Of a stretch of 64,000 nucleotides of DNA, positions 14,089 to 25,440 are shown one piece after another; position 1 is the first letter of the stretch; each line of letters begins with the position of its first letter. The notes beneath the pieces were generated by a model that was not told the DNA's origin, made no database searches, and saw only the letters and a list, made by a program, of their open reading frames with translations. This DNA comes from Elgaria multicarinata webbii. Its lineage: Eukaryota > Chordata > Lepidosauria > Squamata > Anguidae. Both the position numbers and the translations under genes were made by a program. Location: NCBI RefSeq assembly GCF_023053635.1, contig NC_086188.1, forward strand, positions 3,055,001-3,119,000, read 5' to 3'.

Positions 14089-14910
14089 GAGCCGCCGGCG
14101 CCCTCGCCTGAAGCGGAGGGCAAATCTCTTCTTACTACTGACCCCTTCCCCCCAAACCCCCACCCCCTTCTCCAGCGCCGCCAGGGGGCGCAGGAAGCCA
14201 CGCCGCCAGGGGAAGAGGGACGGAAGTAGAGGCCGCCCGGTGGGAGAGACGCTGGATGCCCACGGCTCTGGTTGTGCACCCGGGCTACCCTGGCGCGGAG
14301 GAAATCGCTTGCCTATTTAGCTCAGACGTTGTTTTGGTTTTGGTTTCTAAGAATGTGAACAGGGAGATGCTATCCAATGTTGCTGCTAACCCAGGGAGAG
14401 ACGGCTTTTGCCCTGCGTGTGTGCGTGAGGAACGGAGTGCGTGCGTGCGTGCGTGTGTCTGCGTTACCAGTTGGATTTGCATGTGGAGGGAGCCCCTTTT
14501 CCCTCCTCCAGAAAGAAGTTTCTGTCCTGTGCTGAGTTCAAGGGGGAGTTTTTTTTAAAAATGCATCCTGATTGGGGACAGGGAGGGGGACGCGGCGGCG
14601 GCGGGGCTCTAACCCCCCCCCTCCTCTCCCACCTCCTTGGATCTAGGTGGCTTTAGTGCCGTGGCTTTCCCATATCTCTAGTTGAACTCTGTAACTTGCA
14701 CTGTTCCGATTTGAAGCTCATAATCCGGGAGGGGGGAAAGCCTGGTGGCTATTTAAGGAAGGAAGGAAGAAAAACACACTTGAAAACTTGAAGCGGCTTT
14801 TTAGTTTTAGTTGAACCTACTGTACAATTCTGTGTTTGGCTGCTACATAATGGATTCCCTCTCTGTCGGCATAGCCTTAGGTGATGGTTGCTTTTTGAAT
14901 TAAAACCTTA
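14089..14910 (+). other. FAM222A 3' untranslated region (likely minimum extent)
   Basis: Sequence after the stop has no coding signature. An ATTAAA hexamer at 14899-14904 follows unique sequence and is followed by a T-rich ATT run and a GT-rich stretch near 14990, a plausible polyadenylation context. A longer 3' UTR reaching about 16.2 kb is possible, because 15780-16230 is unique, AT-rich and looks constrained. The true end cannot be fixed from sequence alone. Confidence 0.45.
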
Positions 14911-14912
14911 CC

Positions 14913-14913
<1 letters not shown>

Positions 14914-14964
<51 letters not shown>
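14914..14964. repeat. (ATT)n microsatellite
   Basis: About 17 tandem ATT units directly after the candidate FAM222A polyadenylation signal. Confidence 0.95.
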
Positions 14965-15031
14965 GTTTTTAACGACGTTATTTCATTGCCGGTGTGGGTG
15001 TGTCTGAGAAAGTTAGGAAGTTGCGCTAGAG

Positions 15032-15152
15032 CCGGCTTCTCCAACCCGGCGCCCTCCGAATGCGTCGGACTCAATTCTTATCATCCCAGCCAGCCTGGCC
15101 GAGAAGCGTTGCCCAAATGCATCTGGAGAGCGCCAGGTTGGGGAAAGCTGCA
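15032..15152. mobile_element. Diverged hAT-like fold-back MITE
   Basis: The left arm (CTTCTCCAACCCGGCGCCCT) is complementary to the right arm (AGAGCGCCAGGTTGGGGAAAG) around a central stretch with CATCCCAGCC. This belongs to the CCAACCTGG fold-back family seen many times in the window. Confidence 0.7.
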
Positions 15153-15445
15153 AAGGGAAAGGCCATCTTGGAAGGGTGTATGTTGTCCAGCCGTCCGTCC
15201 CATTCGTTGCCCTTCATTTTAATCCCGGCTTCCCCGTCAGGACCATTTTTGTCGCACGTGTCTGTGGATGCATGGTTTGAGAGAATGGGTGGGGTGGCAA
15301 AGCCAAGGGAAGAGGGCGTGTGCTTTTACCTCTGAAATGTCGCAAGCAGGAGACGATATTCTTTCTGTTTTTTTGTTTTCCAAGAAGCTTAAAAGCTGGA
15401 TCGGACCCACAAACATCCGTTTGGCCCAGTGCAAACTCTCTCTCT

Positions 15446-15451
<6 letters not shown>

Positions 15452-15481
<30 letters not shown>
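15452..15481. repeat. (GC)n(CA)n microsatellite
   Basis: Alternating purine-pyrimidine run, GC repeats followed by CA repeats, in FAM222A downstream flank. Confidence 0.95.
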
Positions 15482-15482
<1 letters not shown>

Positions 15483-15779
15483 TGTTTTGTGGCTAGTGGT
15501 TTTTCAGATTCTGCTTGGCCTAAATGTGAACTGGGTTGAACGCAGCAGGGAAAGGAGCCGGGGGTGGGTGGGATTGTGGGACGGTGTTAAAAGAGTGGGG
15601 AGACGCGCCGGAGGGGAACTGTTACCTTGCTGATCCGCCCATTGGAAACGGGCTGTGTCCATTACGCCTCCGTCTCCTCCTTCGCCCCACCTGTCCTGAT
15701 CAAGTTACAGGAACGTTGTGGATTCTCAGACAATAATGTATGTGGCGGCCGGCTGTATCTTTGCTCTCTTCTGGCTTGC

Positions 15780-16330
15780 AGGTGAGGAACGTAGAAACCC
15801 ATTTAATGCATTCTAGTGCTTTTAAAGGATGCCTCCCCCCGCCCTGTTCCAGGATATAATATTTTGCATACTTTAATTTCCTCTTTTACAAAAAGAAAAG
15901 CAGCTCTGGAAAACCATTCCTTTTGCTCTGCTATTCAGCCCCGTGCAATTACGTGTTTAATAGATTTTATTCAAGGAATTACAGGTGTTTTTTTTTCCTC
16001 CACACTGTTTGAAAAAGAGAGAGGGAGAGAGAGAGAGAGAGCCACCCCATACATCCAAGCGATTGTGCTCAGACTATAGAGGTACTGTGTCCTTAACCAC
16101 CTGTTTTAGCACTAAGTGCATTTACAAATCTCTGAGAATGTGTTTTTATATGAAAAAGCGACCATTATATTCTACTGTGAGAAGTGCACTCTGCACTATA
16201 TTGTTTTAAAAATGAGAGAAAACAAAAAGATAGAAAAAAAAACCCAGCAAAACGGTGTGTCTGGATGTTGTCTTTCTTTTTCTCTCCTCTTCCCCCACCT
16301 CACCAAAAAGAAATTAAACCTGGGCTTTCA
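15780..16330 (+). other. Unique AT-rich flank of FAM222A, possible distal 3' UTR or conserved element
   Basis: No repeat family is recognised here. The stretch contains TTTAATAGATTTTATTC near 15956-15972 and a low-complexity-free AT-rich segment at 16100-16230, followed by a homopurine/pyrimidine region. It may be distal 3' UTR of FAM222A or a conserved non-coding element; neither is proven. Confidence 0.35.
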
Positions 16331-16438
16331 CTGGATGTCTGGTTCTGGAATTTGCTTGCATGCTTTTCCTCTTCTCCCTTTCTGTCCTCGGGGTGGAAGA
16401 ATCACACTGAGAGGAGCGTCTCCGTCGGCACGGTGGGT

Positions 16439-16676
16439 GGAGCTCCTCTGGCCATGTGGAGCTCCTCTGGCCACGTGGAGGTCCATGGACCATGTGGAAC
16501 TCCCCTGGCCACATGAAGGTCCATGGACCATGTGGAGCTCCTCTGGCCATGTGGAGCTCCTCCGGCCACGTGGAGGTCCACGGACCATGTGGAGCTCCTC
16601 CGGCCACGTGGAGGTCCATGGACCATGTTGAGCTCCTCTGGCCACGTGGAGATCCATGGACCATGTGGAGCTGCCC
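16439..16676. repeat. 19-bp minisatellite with higher-order structure
   Basis: Twelve tandem 19-bp units plus a partial one. Two unit types alternate: A (GGAGCTCCTCTGGCCACGT-like) and B (GGAGGTCCATGGACCATGT-like). The order is AABAB, AABAB, AB, A, so 16439-16533 and 16534-16628 form two 95-bp higher-order repeats. A units ending in CACGT create CACGTG E-box palindromes at their junctions. Because 19 is not a multiple of 3, long spurious reading frames run through on both strands. Confidence 0.95.
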
Positions 16677-16699
16677 CGTCCACCACCCCTTGCCCATTC

Positions 16700-17440
16700 A
16701 TTGCAAGAGAAGACGTGGGTCTCCACGCTATGCACATTTGTGTACTTGAAAGTCCTGGGGAGAGCTCCACATCCTCACTGGAGCACCTGTGGAGCTCTGA
16801 ATATGAACAAAGGGCCCCTGCTGTTGTTGATGGAGCTGGGGAGGCTGATGTCCTCAGGGAGGTTCTCAGGGTGGATTCTGTGCACACACGTCCTCTCACA
16901 GGGTTTCTTTGGACTCTTGGGTTGGCTGATCTAACACATGTTGTCACTCCAGGGCGCGGGTGCACAACCATTTTAGCCCCAAGATGCTGGGCCAGGGTGT
17001 TCAGGATCACTGGGGAAGGAAATTTGGCAGGAGGAGCGGGAGAGGGGCAGAGGAGCCTCGGAGAACACATTTAAGGCCTGGGGGAGGAGAGGAAGTTGTG
17101 CACCCGGGCCTCGGAACGACAGGGCTAGCACACTGGTCTCCTCTGGGTCTCACGGCAGATGAGAGAGATGGTAATCCGTGCCCTCATGGAGGAACCCGGG
17201 CAAGCTGTACCTCCATTTTGGGAAGAAAACTGCTTTCTACACACCCGTCTCAAAAGTTAAATCATCCCAAATTGCTACCGAGGGACGGTTCTTGGAACAG
17301 CATGTTGCAAAAGAGACGGAGCAGTGTCCTCGTGGCTTTGGTTTGTGGAATAAATATCCCGAGTGGCGAGCGACGTGCCTTCTACTCTGAAGCGTGGTCT
17401 CCCTTGCATTTTGGGGGGAGAGGGAATTGTGCATAAGACC
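16700..17440. other. Intergenic sequence without recognised features
   Basis: I see no gene or known repeat here. Reading frames that continue out of the minisatellite show no conserved domain. Confidence 0.5.
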
Positions 17441-17448
17441 CTTTTTCG

Positions 17449-17895
17449 GGGTTTGTTTGTTTGTTTATTTATTGCATTTAGCCGAAGCTCTCTGGGCGGT
17501 TCACAAAAGTTAAAACCATCGGACACAGGTCAAAATATAAAACCAACAACAGTATAAAAAACACAATATAAAAATACTATATCAAAGCACAACCAGGGTA
17601 AAACCGAGCAGTACAAAATACAAATTTAAAGCAGCAAGGTTAAAAGGCCATGATAAACTGTTAAAATATTGGGAGAATAAAAAGGTCTTCACCTGGCGTC
17701 GAAAAGAGTATAATGTAGGTGCCAGGCGGACCTCTCTAGGGAGCTCATTCCGCAGCCGGGGTGCCACAGCAAAGAAGGCCCTCCTGGTAGCCTCCCTTTC
17801 TTTGGCAGGGGCTCACGGAGAAGGGGTTCAGTGAACGTCTTTTATATTTCCATACTGCCCAATTGCTGAAGCTCTCTGGGCAGTTTACAGAGAAC
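17449..17895 (-). mobile_element. L2-type LINE 3' end (two adjacent fragments)
   Basis: Minus-strand copy: the hairpin-like 3' tail (GCCGAAGCTCTCTGGGCGGT seen from plus) is followed by A-rich 3' UTR and a coding remnant whose minus-strand translation has APRLRNELPREVRLAPTLYS, the C-terminal signature of L2-clade reverse transcriptase proteins. A second tail fragment lies at 17836-17895. Confidence 0.85.
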
Positions 17896-17899
17896 AATA

Positions 17900-19782
17900 T
17901 TGATGGAACATCCAGAGCTCACTTCATTTTTGGAACCATATTCTTCCGCCACTTTCGTCTCCGTCAAGTTTTGCAGTAGGTTCCATTCCGTGCCGGTTCT
18001 CCACCAGTTGGCCTGGCTCATGGCTGCAGGTCTGGGTCGAATGTTCAACGTTGGTTGGTTTTGTGTGGTGAGCAGTGGTGAAGGGACATGGCTTTAACAG
18101 TATGGTTAAAAACAAGGAGGAAGCTGTTTTCTGGATATGCTTTGTGTCAAACGTGTGGTCACTCTAGGACCAGTTCTCACAACTTCTGATACACCAAATT
18201 TTCCTGAGTGTAGAATTCTGTCAGGAAATGGGTCTTTTGGAGAGCACTAAACTTTTGGTGTCAGAAGGGGAAGGGGGATATTGTCTTGTTTTATCAATAT
18301 TTCTAAAGGTTTGGGCATGAGACGGTGTGATTTTCCTCACTTTTGAGCTTCACGTTCGTTTTGCTACTTCCTTGCCTAGCAAAACCGCCTTTCCCTGCCT
18401 AGCAAAATGTGACCATACGGTCCTGGAAGCCGTATTTTTTTGGCTTCACCAATTGCCACAGTAGTACAATTCCCATAATCCTCTGCTCTGTTCTTTGCGT
18501 CGTTTTCTCCTCTGCCCTCAGCTGTGCCACGCTTGCCCCTAATTAAAACAATTCCCATAATCTCCTGCCCCAGAAGAGCTTGCATCATAAAAGTCACAAC
18601 TGTGTGTAAATGAGGGTAAATTGTTACCGTCTTGTGCTGACTTGTCCCTACTGGTTTCTCCGCTGCCGCCACCCCCCCATGGTCCCTTGTTTTTTTCTAA
18701 AAGCACAGGAGACAATTCCATTTTAAAAACAGAACGAATGACTCAATCATAAGCGGCCTGCACCACTGTCGTGACATGGAGAAAAATATATCTGAGCAAA
18801 TAAATACACCACAGATATTTCACCCTGCGGTTTCACTTCCCAGTAGAAAATTATCCGCCGAGCTCCGTGCTACAACGGCTTTTGAGGAAACGGAGGGGGC
18901 TTTTTATTTTTAAAAAAATAATCTTCCGAAAGAAGTCGTGTCCTGGACATTTCCTTGGCAACTGCAAAGGTCAATAGATAATTTATATGATAGTAAGAAG
19001 TGGGGCTGCTTTGATGAACAGCAGGAGGACTCCGTAAGCCGGCTTTTCAGCAAGGGTTCAGATTTGGCCGGCTCTCCGAATTCGCTACAACCCCCCCCCC
19101 CCCAATCTTTTGTCCTACCCTCCGTTCCTCAAGACAAAAGACCGCAAGTTACCTCCCTCCACCCACAATACATTTTCTCTCCAAGGTGAATTTATCTCCT
19201 GTCAGCAGCTGTCAGTAAAAGCTGTGGAGGAGGGATTTATTTTATTTTATTTTTGGTCTTTTCACGGTCGGCCAGCAGGCTGCTTCTCTGTGCCGTCTCG
19301 GCCGTGCCGCGTTCACTCGCTCGCCTGACTCCGTCTGCCCTTAAGTTCCCAGGCAACTGAGCCCTGGAGTGCTTTCTCCCCACGGTGACCCCCATCCGCT
19401 GTGGGTGAGGTGGCGGATTCCTGCCCCGAACAATGAGCTCTTTGCATTAGGATAATAGTATTAAACTCCAAATAGATTTCAACGCGGGGCTGCGATCACT
19501 CATGCCGTTGTCTCCCTCCGCCGCCGAGACGCAGCGACATATGGTGCTCTATTATGTGGGCCTCCGGCCTAGCAGAAAAAGGCTTTTGCGTTTAAAACAG
19601 CTGGGCGTTTGGAAGCAGGGCATGCGTTGGTGCATTCGTGGGTGACGTTTCCCCACTCCTGCCACCGTGGTTAAAGAAATTCAGTGTCGCTTCCTCATCC
19701 GGGGATCAAAAGGATTTTTTTTTTTTTTTTTAGAAAACCCCACCTCTTCCAAATAAACGCCTCAAATGAAGGTGTGGTAATG
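17900..19782. other. Intergenic sequence, one candidate conserved patch
   Basis: No gene is seen. The stretch near 19430-19520 is unique, with TTTGCATTAGGATAATAGTA (an octamer-like core) and a non-repetitive flank, so it is a candidate conserved non-coding element. Poly-T and poly-C runs occur at 19094 and 19714. Confidence 0.35.
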
Positions 19783-20091
19783 TAGGGTGACCATACGGAA
19801 AGGAGGACCGGGCTCCTGTATCTTTAACAGTTGCATAGAAAAGGGAATTTCAGCAGGTGTCATTTGTATATATGGAGAACCTGGTGAAATCCCCTCTTCA
19901 TCACAGCAGTTAAAGCTGCCCTCTTTTAAATTTGGTCACTCTGGTATAGCTCCTGCAGCTTTAACTGTGGTGATGAAGAGGGGATTTCACCAGGTGCTCC
20001 ATATATACAAATGACACCTGCTGAAATCCCCTTTTCTATGCAACTGTTAAAGATACAGGAGCCCTGTCCTCCTTTTCATAGGGTCACCCTA
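19783..20091. mobile_element. Fold-back MITE with TAGGGTGACC termini
   Basis: A 309-bp palindromic element begins TAGGGTGACC and ends GGTCACCCTA. It is flanked by a perfect 7-bp direct repeat GGTAATG (19776-19782 and 20092-20098), the expected target duplication. The arms pair over most of their length. It has no coding capacity, so it is a non-autonomous DNA transposon. Superfamily is uncertain. Confidence 0.9.
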
Positions 20092-20121
20092 GGTAATGCC
20101 TCCCGAAAAGGCCGTCTAGTC

Positions 20122-20205
20122 CAGCTTTGCCCAACCTGGGGCTCTCCAGATGTGCTGGACTGCAACTCCAACACATCTGGAGAGGCCCAGGTTGGAGAAA
20201 GCCAT
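20122..20205. mobile_element. Short hAT-like fold-back MITE
   Basis: CAGCTTTGCCCAACCTGGGG at the left pairs with the reverse complement at the right (CCCAGGTTGGAGAAAG). CTAG-containing octamers flank both sides, as in the better-preserved copies elsewhere in the window. Confidence 0.75.
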
Positions 20206-20806
20206 TCTAGATGGTGTTACAGGCTTAAATTGAAACCTGGCTGAAATTACGAGATAATTCTGTCCTCTGGTGTTTCTGTTCCGCTCAATGATCTCTTGGC
20301 CCCTGTGAGGAGAAGCCTAGCAGGCAGCTTATTTCGTTTATTTCCTACTTTTCGTTTTCATGTCCTGGCCTTGAAAGAAGAGGCCTAGCAAGGCTGAAAA
20401 ATACGCGCCGTCAGGAGAGGCGAAATTTCGGAGAAGTCGTCTCCTGCTGCTCGTCCCCATATGAGCCTCCTCGTTCTTCTCGGGTGCTCCTGTCCTTGGA
20501 ACAGACGTGACGCTGTTGTCGGTTTGGCTGCTCCCACGAAGGTTATTCCAGATCGGGGCAACTACGTCTGGCAAAATTACCTCCATTTGTCTTTCCTTGC
20601 ACACATAACAACCTGTCTTCAAATTTCATGCTCATTGGGGAGAGGAGGCGGAAAAGATCAGGCCCGTTGCAAAAAGCCAAGGATTCAGGGTCCCTCTGGT
20701 GGTGGAAGGTTTTAAGAACCTCTCCGCTTGGAAATTCCTCGCACGAGAGTGAGGAGGAACGGTCGTTTTGCTCCAGAATTTTAAAATTTATTTTTATTTC
20801 TTCTTA

Positions 20807-20916
20807 GTCTATGGCCCTACTACCCTGAGCGCGCCCAATCTCGGAAGCTAAGCAGGGTGAGGCCTGGTTAGTTCCCGGATGGGAGACCGCTTGGGAATAC
20901 CAGGTGCTGTAGGCTA
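20807..20916 (+). pseudogene. 5S rRNA-derived pseudogene or SINE head
   Basis: The sequence follows vertebrate 5S rRNA from near its first base to its last, including AAGCTAAGCAGGGT and GGATGGGAGACCGC (the internal promoter region). It lacks about 10 bases between the two GATCTCG motifs and has scattered changes. No T-run terminator follows, so it is not a working 5S gene. It abuts the tail of a minus-strand SINE. Confidence 0.85.
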
Positions 20917-20924
20917 CGGATTAT

Positions 20925-21135
20925 TAAATTCATAGCCCATCTCTTTTCCTCTTGCAAGGAACCGAAGCTGCCTTACATTATCTCTTCTTCTCCATTTTAT
21001 CCTCACAACAACCCTGTGAGGGTGTGTTAGGCTAGGAGTCAGTGACTGGCCCTGAGTCACCCAGGTCTGAGTGGGAACTTGAACCCAGATCTCCCCAGTC
21101 CAACACTTAACCACTTTGCCACACTGTCTCTCTAT
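20925..21135 (-). mobile_element. tRNA-derived SINE with L2-like tail, minus strand
   Basis: From plus, the copy reads tail, then CCTCACAACAACCCTGTGAG, then GACTGGCCCTGAGTCACCCA, then the tRNA-like head (CCAACACTTAACCACTTTGC). Head boxes lie at the 21135 end. Related copies occur at 34850, 46375, 50030 and 56810. Confidence 0.8.
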
Positions 21136-21835
21136 TAAAATAAAACCTTGCCATTGCAGCAACAGTAGGGTACATCTGCGCTAGGTTTGCTGGTGACCAT
21201 TTCCCCCGTTGAAGATTGGAGCGGTCCTTTTCTGGAGGGCAGATGCTGAGACAGAACGCATTGTGCCCCCAGGGTTGGAGAGTGTCCACCCCCCTAGGCA
21301 CGCCAGAAGCTCCAGATGTGTGTGTTTATTTGCCTCTTGCCCTTAGGCATGTGCAGAGTGCCTTACCTGGATTCATTGGAACCCACATCCATCATCTCGG
21401 GCTGCGGGTTTCCATAACGGAAAGTCCTCGAAATCCCCCTCTGCCATGGGAAATACCCCTCTTTACCCCGTGGGCTGCAGTTGGGCTGGTAAACTTGTCC
21501 TTAAGAACCTGCTCAGAGAGGCTTCCTCCGAAGACTACGACTCTCCCCCCTGGCTTTGTTTCTCAGGGATCTGCCTCATGCCTTCCTCCTCCTCCTCCTC
21601 CTCCTCTTCCAAGGCAGCTTGAGAAAAGCAGCTAATCCTCATTTGAGCGTTTACTTGCGCCGGTGGCCTGGGGAGCCACTCTTCCTTTGCCATCACTTTT
21701 CGTCCGGCCAGTTTGGAGTGGCCCAAAGCTGCCCCCTCCCAGCCACCCGCCCCCTGCCTCCTCACACACCAGCAGGCCGCAGAACCGCTTCCGTTCTCAC
21801 GCTTGCAGCCTCGACATGGGGGGCACGCCAGCCAT

Positions 21836-22362
21836 GATCAACTGTTGCAACTCTGAGGCTTCCAATTCACTCCAGAATCCAATATAAACTTCTCCTGTTG
21901 ACCTACAAAGCTTTTCACAGTCTAGCTCCTTCCTATCTCTCCTCTCTCATCTCACACTATTGCCCCGCTCGTGCTCTTCGCTCCTCTGATGCCATGTTTC
22001 TCGCCTGCCCAAGGGTCTCTACTTCCCTTGCTCGGCTTCGTCCATTTTTTCTGCTGCCCCTTATGCCTGGAACGCTCTTCCAGAACATTTGCGAACTACA
22101 CGTTCAACCGCAGCTTTTAAAGCTCAGCTAAAAACTTTTCTTTTTCCTAAAGCTTTTAAAACTTGATTTTGTTCTGACTTTTATACTGTTAGTTTTACTC
22201 TCCCCTGTGCCTGTTTGGTGCATTCTCTTCCCCTCCTTATTGTTTTATTATGATTTTATTAGAATGTAAGCCTATGCGACAGGGTCTTGCTATTTTATTG
22301 TTTTACTCTGTACAGCACCATGTACATTGATGGTGCTATATAAATAAATAATAATAATAATG
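21836..22362 (+). mobile_element. L2-type LINE 3' end, family with GGTGCTATATAAATAAATA tail
   Basis: The plus-strand reading frame encodes TYKAFHSLAPSYLSSLISHY and further C-terminal reverse-transcriptase-protein sequence with frame damage. A 3' UTR follows, then the tail ending in an AAT run. Other copies are at 3936, 6191, 25278 and 31035. Confidence 0.85.
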
Positions 22363-22587
22363 AGGATGCCTGAACCCAGAGGTTTGCTCCCATTGTGGCG
22401 GATGAAATGATGAAATGCGTCATTGAAAACACATTTTTCTTCCACCAACCCTTTTAAAAAGAGGTTCAATCACACACACACACCCTCTACCAGATGCCAT
22501 GAATTAGAAATGCTCTAGCTTCATTTATTCTCCACCCCACCCAATGTGCATCCTTCACCTCCTTAAGGGCTAGGAACTTGTTTTTTT

Positions 22588-22591
<4 letters not shown>

Positions 22592-22625
<34 letters not shown>
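22592..22625. repeat. (CA)n microsatellite
   Basis: Uninterrupted run of CA dinucleotides in intergenic DNA. Confidence 0.95.
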
Positions 22626-22628
<3 letters not shown>

Positions 22629-23442
22629 CTCATATTCTCAAAATACTGCGTCCTGTGACTTTTCTGTTGCTTGCATGTAATCAGAGAAGCCCACGTGGGC
22701 CTGCCACAGTTTAAGATGCAGGTAAAATGCGTTGCCGTCTCTGCACACAGCAACGTGGCTCCTTTTCAAATTCCACGTCAGATTCTAGCGCTTTGCTCCT
22801 CCGTTAATGTGTGGTGTGTGGCGTTTTCAAGAGGCCAAGGAGAGCGTTTTGAATGTCACTGGACGTGCTTGGGCGTGAGGAGGGCGTGGGGGCTCCGGCG
22901 GGCCGTTGCAAGCGAGGGCGAGCGACAAAGGATCCCCATTCCATTGTCGAATGGTAAGACAGATATATTGTCGTCTTCTGCTCCTGTAACTCCGGCCCCC
23001 GTGTTTCTCTTGATATTTATGGCGTGCCAGGAGGGGAGCGCTCACTCACCGGCGCTGTAACCACAATGACAGCCAATCAAGGCAACAAAGAGGAATTGGC
23101 ACAAAAGGAGAATTTCACCGGGGTTAATACCACTTTGAGAAAGGTGGGAGAAAAATGGAGGCAAGGAGGAGGAATGAACGCAAGAGATCTGACTGCCTCG
23201 TGGCACGTTCAAATTAAATTGTCTGCAGGAAAAAATATTTGCTTAGATCTTTGTTAATAATAATAATAATAAAATGCCACGGGGGAAAAAAAAAGAAAAT
23301 GTGAAGGTGCTACATTCTGATGAAGAACTGAAAATGGAGTTGAAAGACGGTCTCACTGGAACAAAAAAAGAAAACTCTACAAGTAACAGCCGTGTTAAAC
23401 CTAGCAAGATTGACTGGAAGCCAACGCTGAATGAGTTCGCCT

Positions 23443-23742
23443 CACAGAGGAGGGCCAGGATCTCTTCTCGATCCTCCCAGAGTGCAGGACACGGAATAAC
23501 GGGCTCAAGTTACAGGAAGCCAGATTCCGGCTGGACATCAGGAAAAACTTCCTGATTGTTAGAGCAGTATGACAATGGAACCCGTTACCTAGGGAGGTTG
23601 TGGTCTCCCCCACACTAGAGGCCTTCAAGAGGCAGCTGGACAACCCTCTGTCAGGGATGCTTTGTGGTGGATTCCTGCATTGAGCAGGGGGTTGGACTCG
23701 ATGGCCGTAGAGGCCCCTTCCAACTCTACTCTTCTGTGATTC
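23443..23742 (+). mobile_element. CR1 LINE 3' end
   Basis: Plus-strand copy of the CR1 C-terminal coding region and short 3' UTR. It reads from GAGGGCCAGGATCTCTTCTC through the segment encoding the RLDIRK-type motif and the WN-LPREV-SPTLEAFKRQLD region, ending with the CR1 octamer-like tail near CTCTTCTGTGATTCT. It has mild frame damage. Confidence 0.88.
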
Positions 23743-24029
23743 TAAGGTGGACACGTGGTATAATTTCGCCACATGCTGCTTCACGTGTAATGCTTAACCC
23801 CAGAAAGAGGGGCACATGCTTTTTTCCAGTGTTTTTCAAATATTGTTTGAAAACTACTTTGCACTCATCTTGTTGTAAGGGAGCAGGACCTCTGAACGCT
23901 ACCTGCTACAAGCCGTGCGCTTTGGGGTCTGGCTAAATGCGTATCTCCATAGCTTCCGAAGAAGTAGACATCGGGGGCCTTTCCTTTGACCCTTTTATAC
24001 GTGCAGCAGTATTCCACTATCCTGAAGTT

Positions 24030-24083
24030 CTTATTTATTTTTATTTTATTTATTCCTATACCGCCCAATAGCCGAAGCTCTTC
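24030..24083 (-). mobile_element. Short L2-type LINE tail fragment
   Basis: Contains CTATACCGCCCAATAGCCGA followed by AGCTCTT, the terminal hairpin region of the L2-type family, in minus orientation. Confidence 0.7.
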
Positions 24084-24195
24084 TGACATCCTCCTCTCAG
24101 CGGGGCGCAAGCAAAGCCCTCGGCAACAACATGCCCTCTCCCACCAAGGCCGCGGGATGCAAAGCCAAGCACTGAACCAGACCCAAGAGAGGCTG

Positions 24196-24418
24196 GGCCC
24201 ATTCAGAAGACACCTTAAACCATGGCTTTAAGCCAGAAAGCCAGGCTGTGTTCAGAAGACACCTTAAACCACGGCTTTAACCACGGTGAATAAGGCTTTT
24301 TGCTTTATTCACAGTGGTTAAAACCGTGGTTTAAGGTGTCTTCTGAACACAGCCCGGCTTTCTGGCTTAACCACCGTGGTTAAAGCCATGGCTTAAGGTG
24401 TCTTCTGAACACTGCCAA
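24196..24418. mobile_element. Double fold-back MITE (palindrome inside a palindrome)
   Basis: The outer arms start GGCCCATTCAGAAGACACC and run to GCCAGAAAGCCAGGC. A second, related palindrome (TGTTCAGAAGACACCTTAAA on the left, its complement on the right) sits in the centre. The same organisation occurs at 39899-40110; single palindromes occur at 40301 and around 30614. Confidence 0.88.
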
Positions 24419-24419
24419 T

Positions 24420-25277
24420 GTGCACCCATGAGACCTTATACCATGAGCCAAGCGACCTCTCCCTTGTGCCTGATAGGGACAGGTGGTGTTTATTTGACCC
24501 TGAGAGATGGGGTGGGGGGAAGACCCAACCCGCCCCACAGTTGCCCAGGGCTCCCAATTGCTAAGCCAGCCACCCTCTGCAGTGAAACAAGCCTGAAAAC
24601 AGACCTCTCTCCTCCTCCTCCTCCCCCTGCCAAGGAAAGACCAGGCTCTCTGATTCCGCCGGAGGAGACGGAAAACCATTTTCTCCCATTACGCTTGCAA
24701 AGTGACACCTGATTTACTGCGGGGGCAGCTTCTCCGCTGGGTCACTTCCTCCGCTACCTTGGGCCTTAGTCCTGAAGGGCGCCCTAGGGAACGGGAGGAC
24801 GGGGAGCCGTCATGAATCTCCTGCGAAGAGGCAACCCAGGTATGATGAAGCTGTCCTCTGACCCTATAAATCCAGCCGGCGCTGCGTTTCATCCTCCTGG
24901 CGACGATGAAAGGAGGCAGGCTGGAAGCGTGGGGCTTTGTAGTCGGATCTGGTGGGGGAAGAAGACCGAGGGACGTTCTGAGCCAGGTTAATGCCGCTGA
25001 CGCCACGCCGTGCCCTTGGACTTCAGCATTAATTAATCCACAGGAGCGGAGCGAACGGCTGCTTCGCTATGGGCACAGGTGAGCATTTATAATAATGACA
25101 ATAACAACTGATTTCTTACCCACCTCTCCGATTGGATCGAGTCGGGGAACAACAGCAAGCCTAAAATACAAAAAATACTGATTAAAAACATAATATACAC
25201 GGTTAAAAACATCCTGAAAGCATACTAAAAGTATCCTAAAATTCTACTGGATTTCTTCCCTTCTGTCTCTCCAACTG
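24420..25277. other. Intergenic, no recognised features
   Basis: Mixed unique sequence; reading frames here show no conserved domain. Confidence 0.5.
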
Positions 25278-25280
25278 CCC

Positions 25281-25329
<49 letters not shown>

Positions 25330-25352
25330 TATATAGCACCATTAATGCTATA
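25278..25352. repeat. (ATT)n run with LINE tail remnant
   Basis: About 17 ATT units next to TATATAGCACCATTAATGCT, the tail of the GGTGCTATATAAATA LINE family in minus orientation. Such tails probably seed the ATT microsatellites. Confidence 0.85.
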
Positions 25353-25440
25353 GCACCGTCTATTATGACCGTCCCCAACCTGGTGCCCTCCAGCTGTGTT
25401 TGACTAAAGCACCCATGATCCCCAGCCAGCATTACAAGCA

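Noticed and set aside
16402-17074. Long open frames on both strands (about 130-220 codons) over the 19-bp tandem array
   Set aside because: They arise because the repeat period is not a multiple of three and the unit lacks stops; no conserved domain or start context.
20807-20916. Functional 5S rRNA gene
   Set aside because: About 10 bases are missing, several conserved bases differ and there is no T-run terminator.
21898-22131. Small host gene suggested by a 77-codon frame
   Set aside because: The translation is the C-terminal part of an L2-type LINE protein and is followed by the LINE tail.
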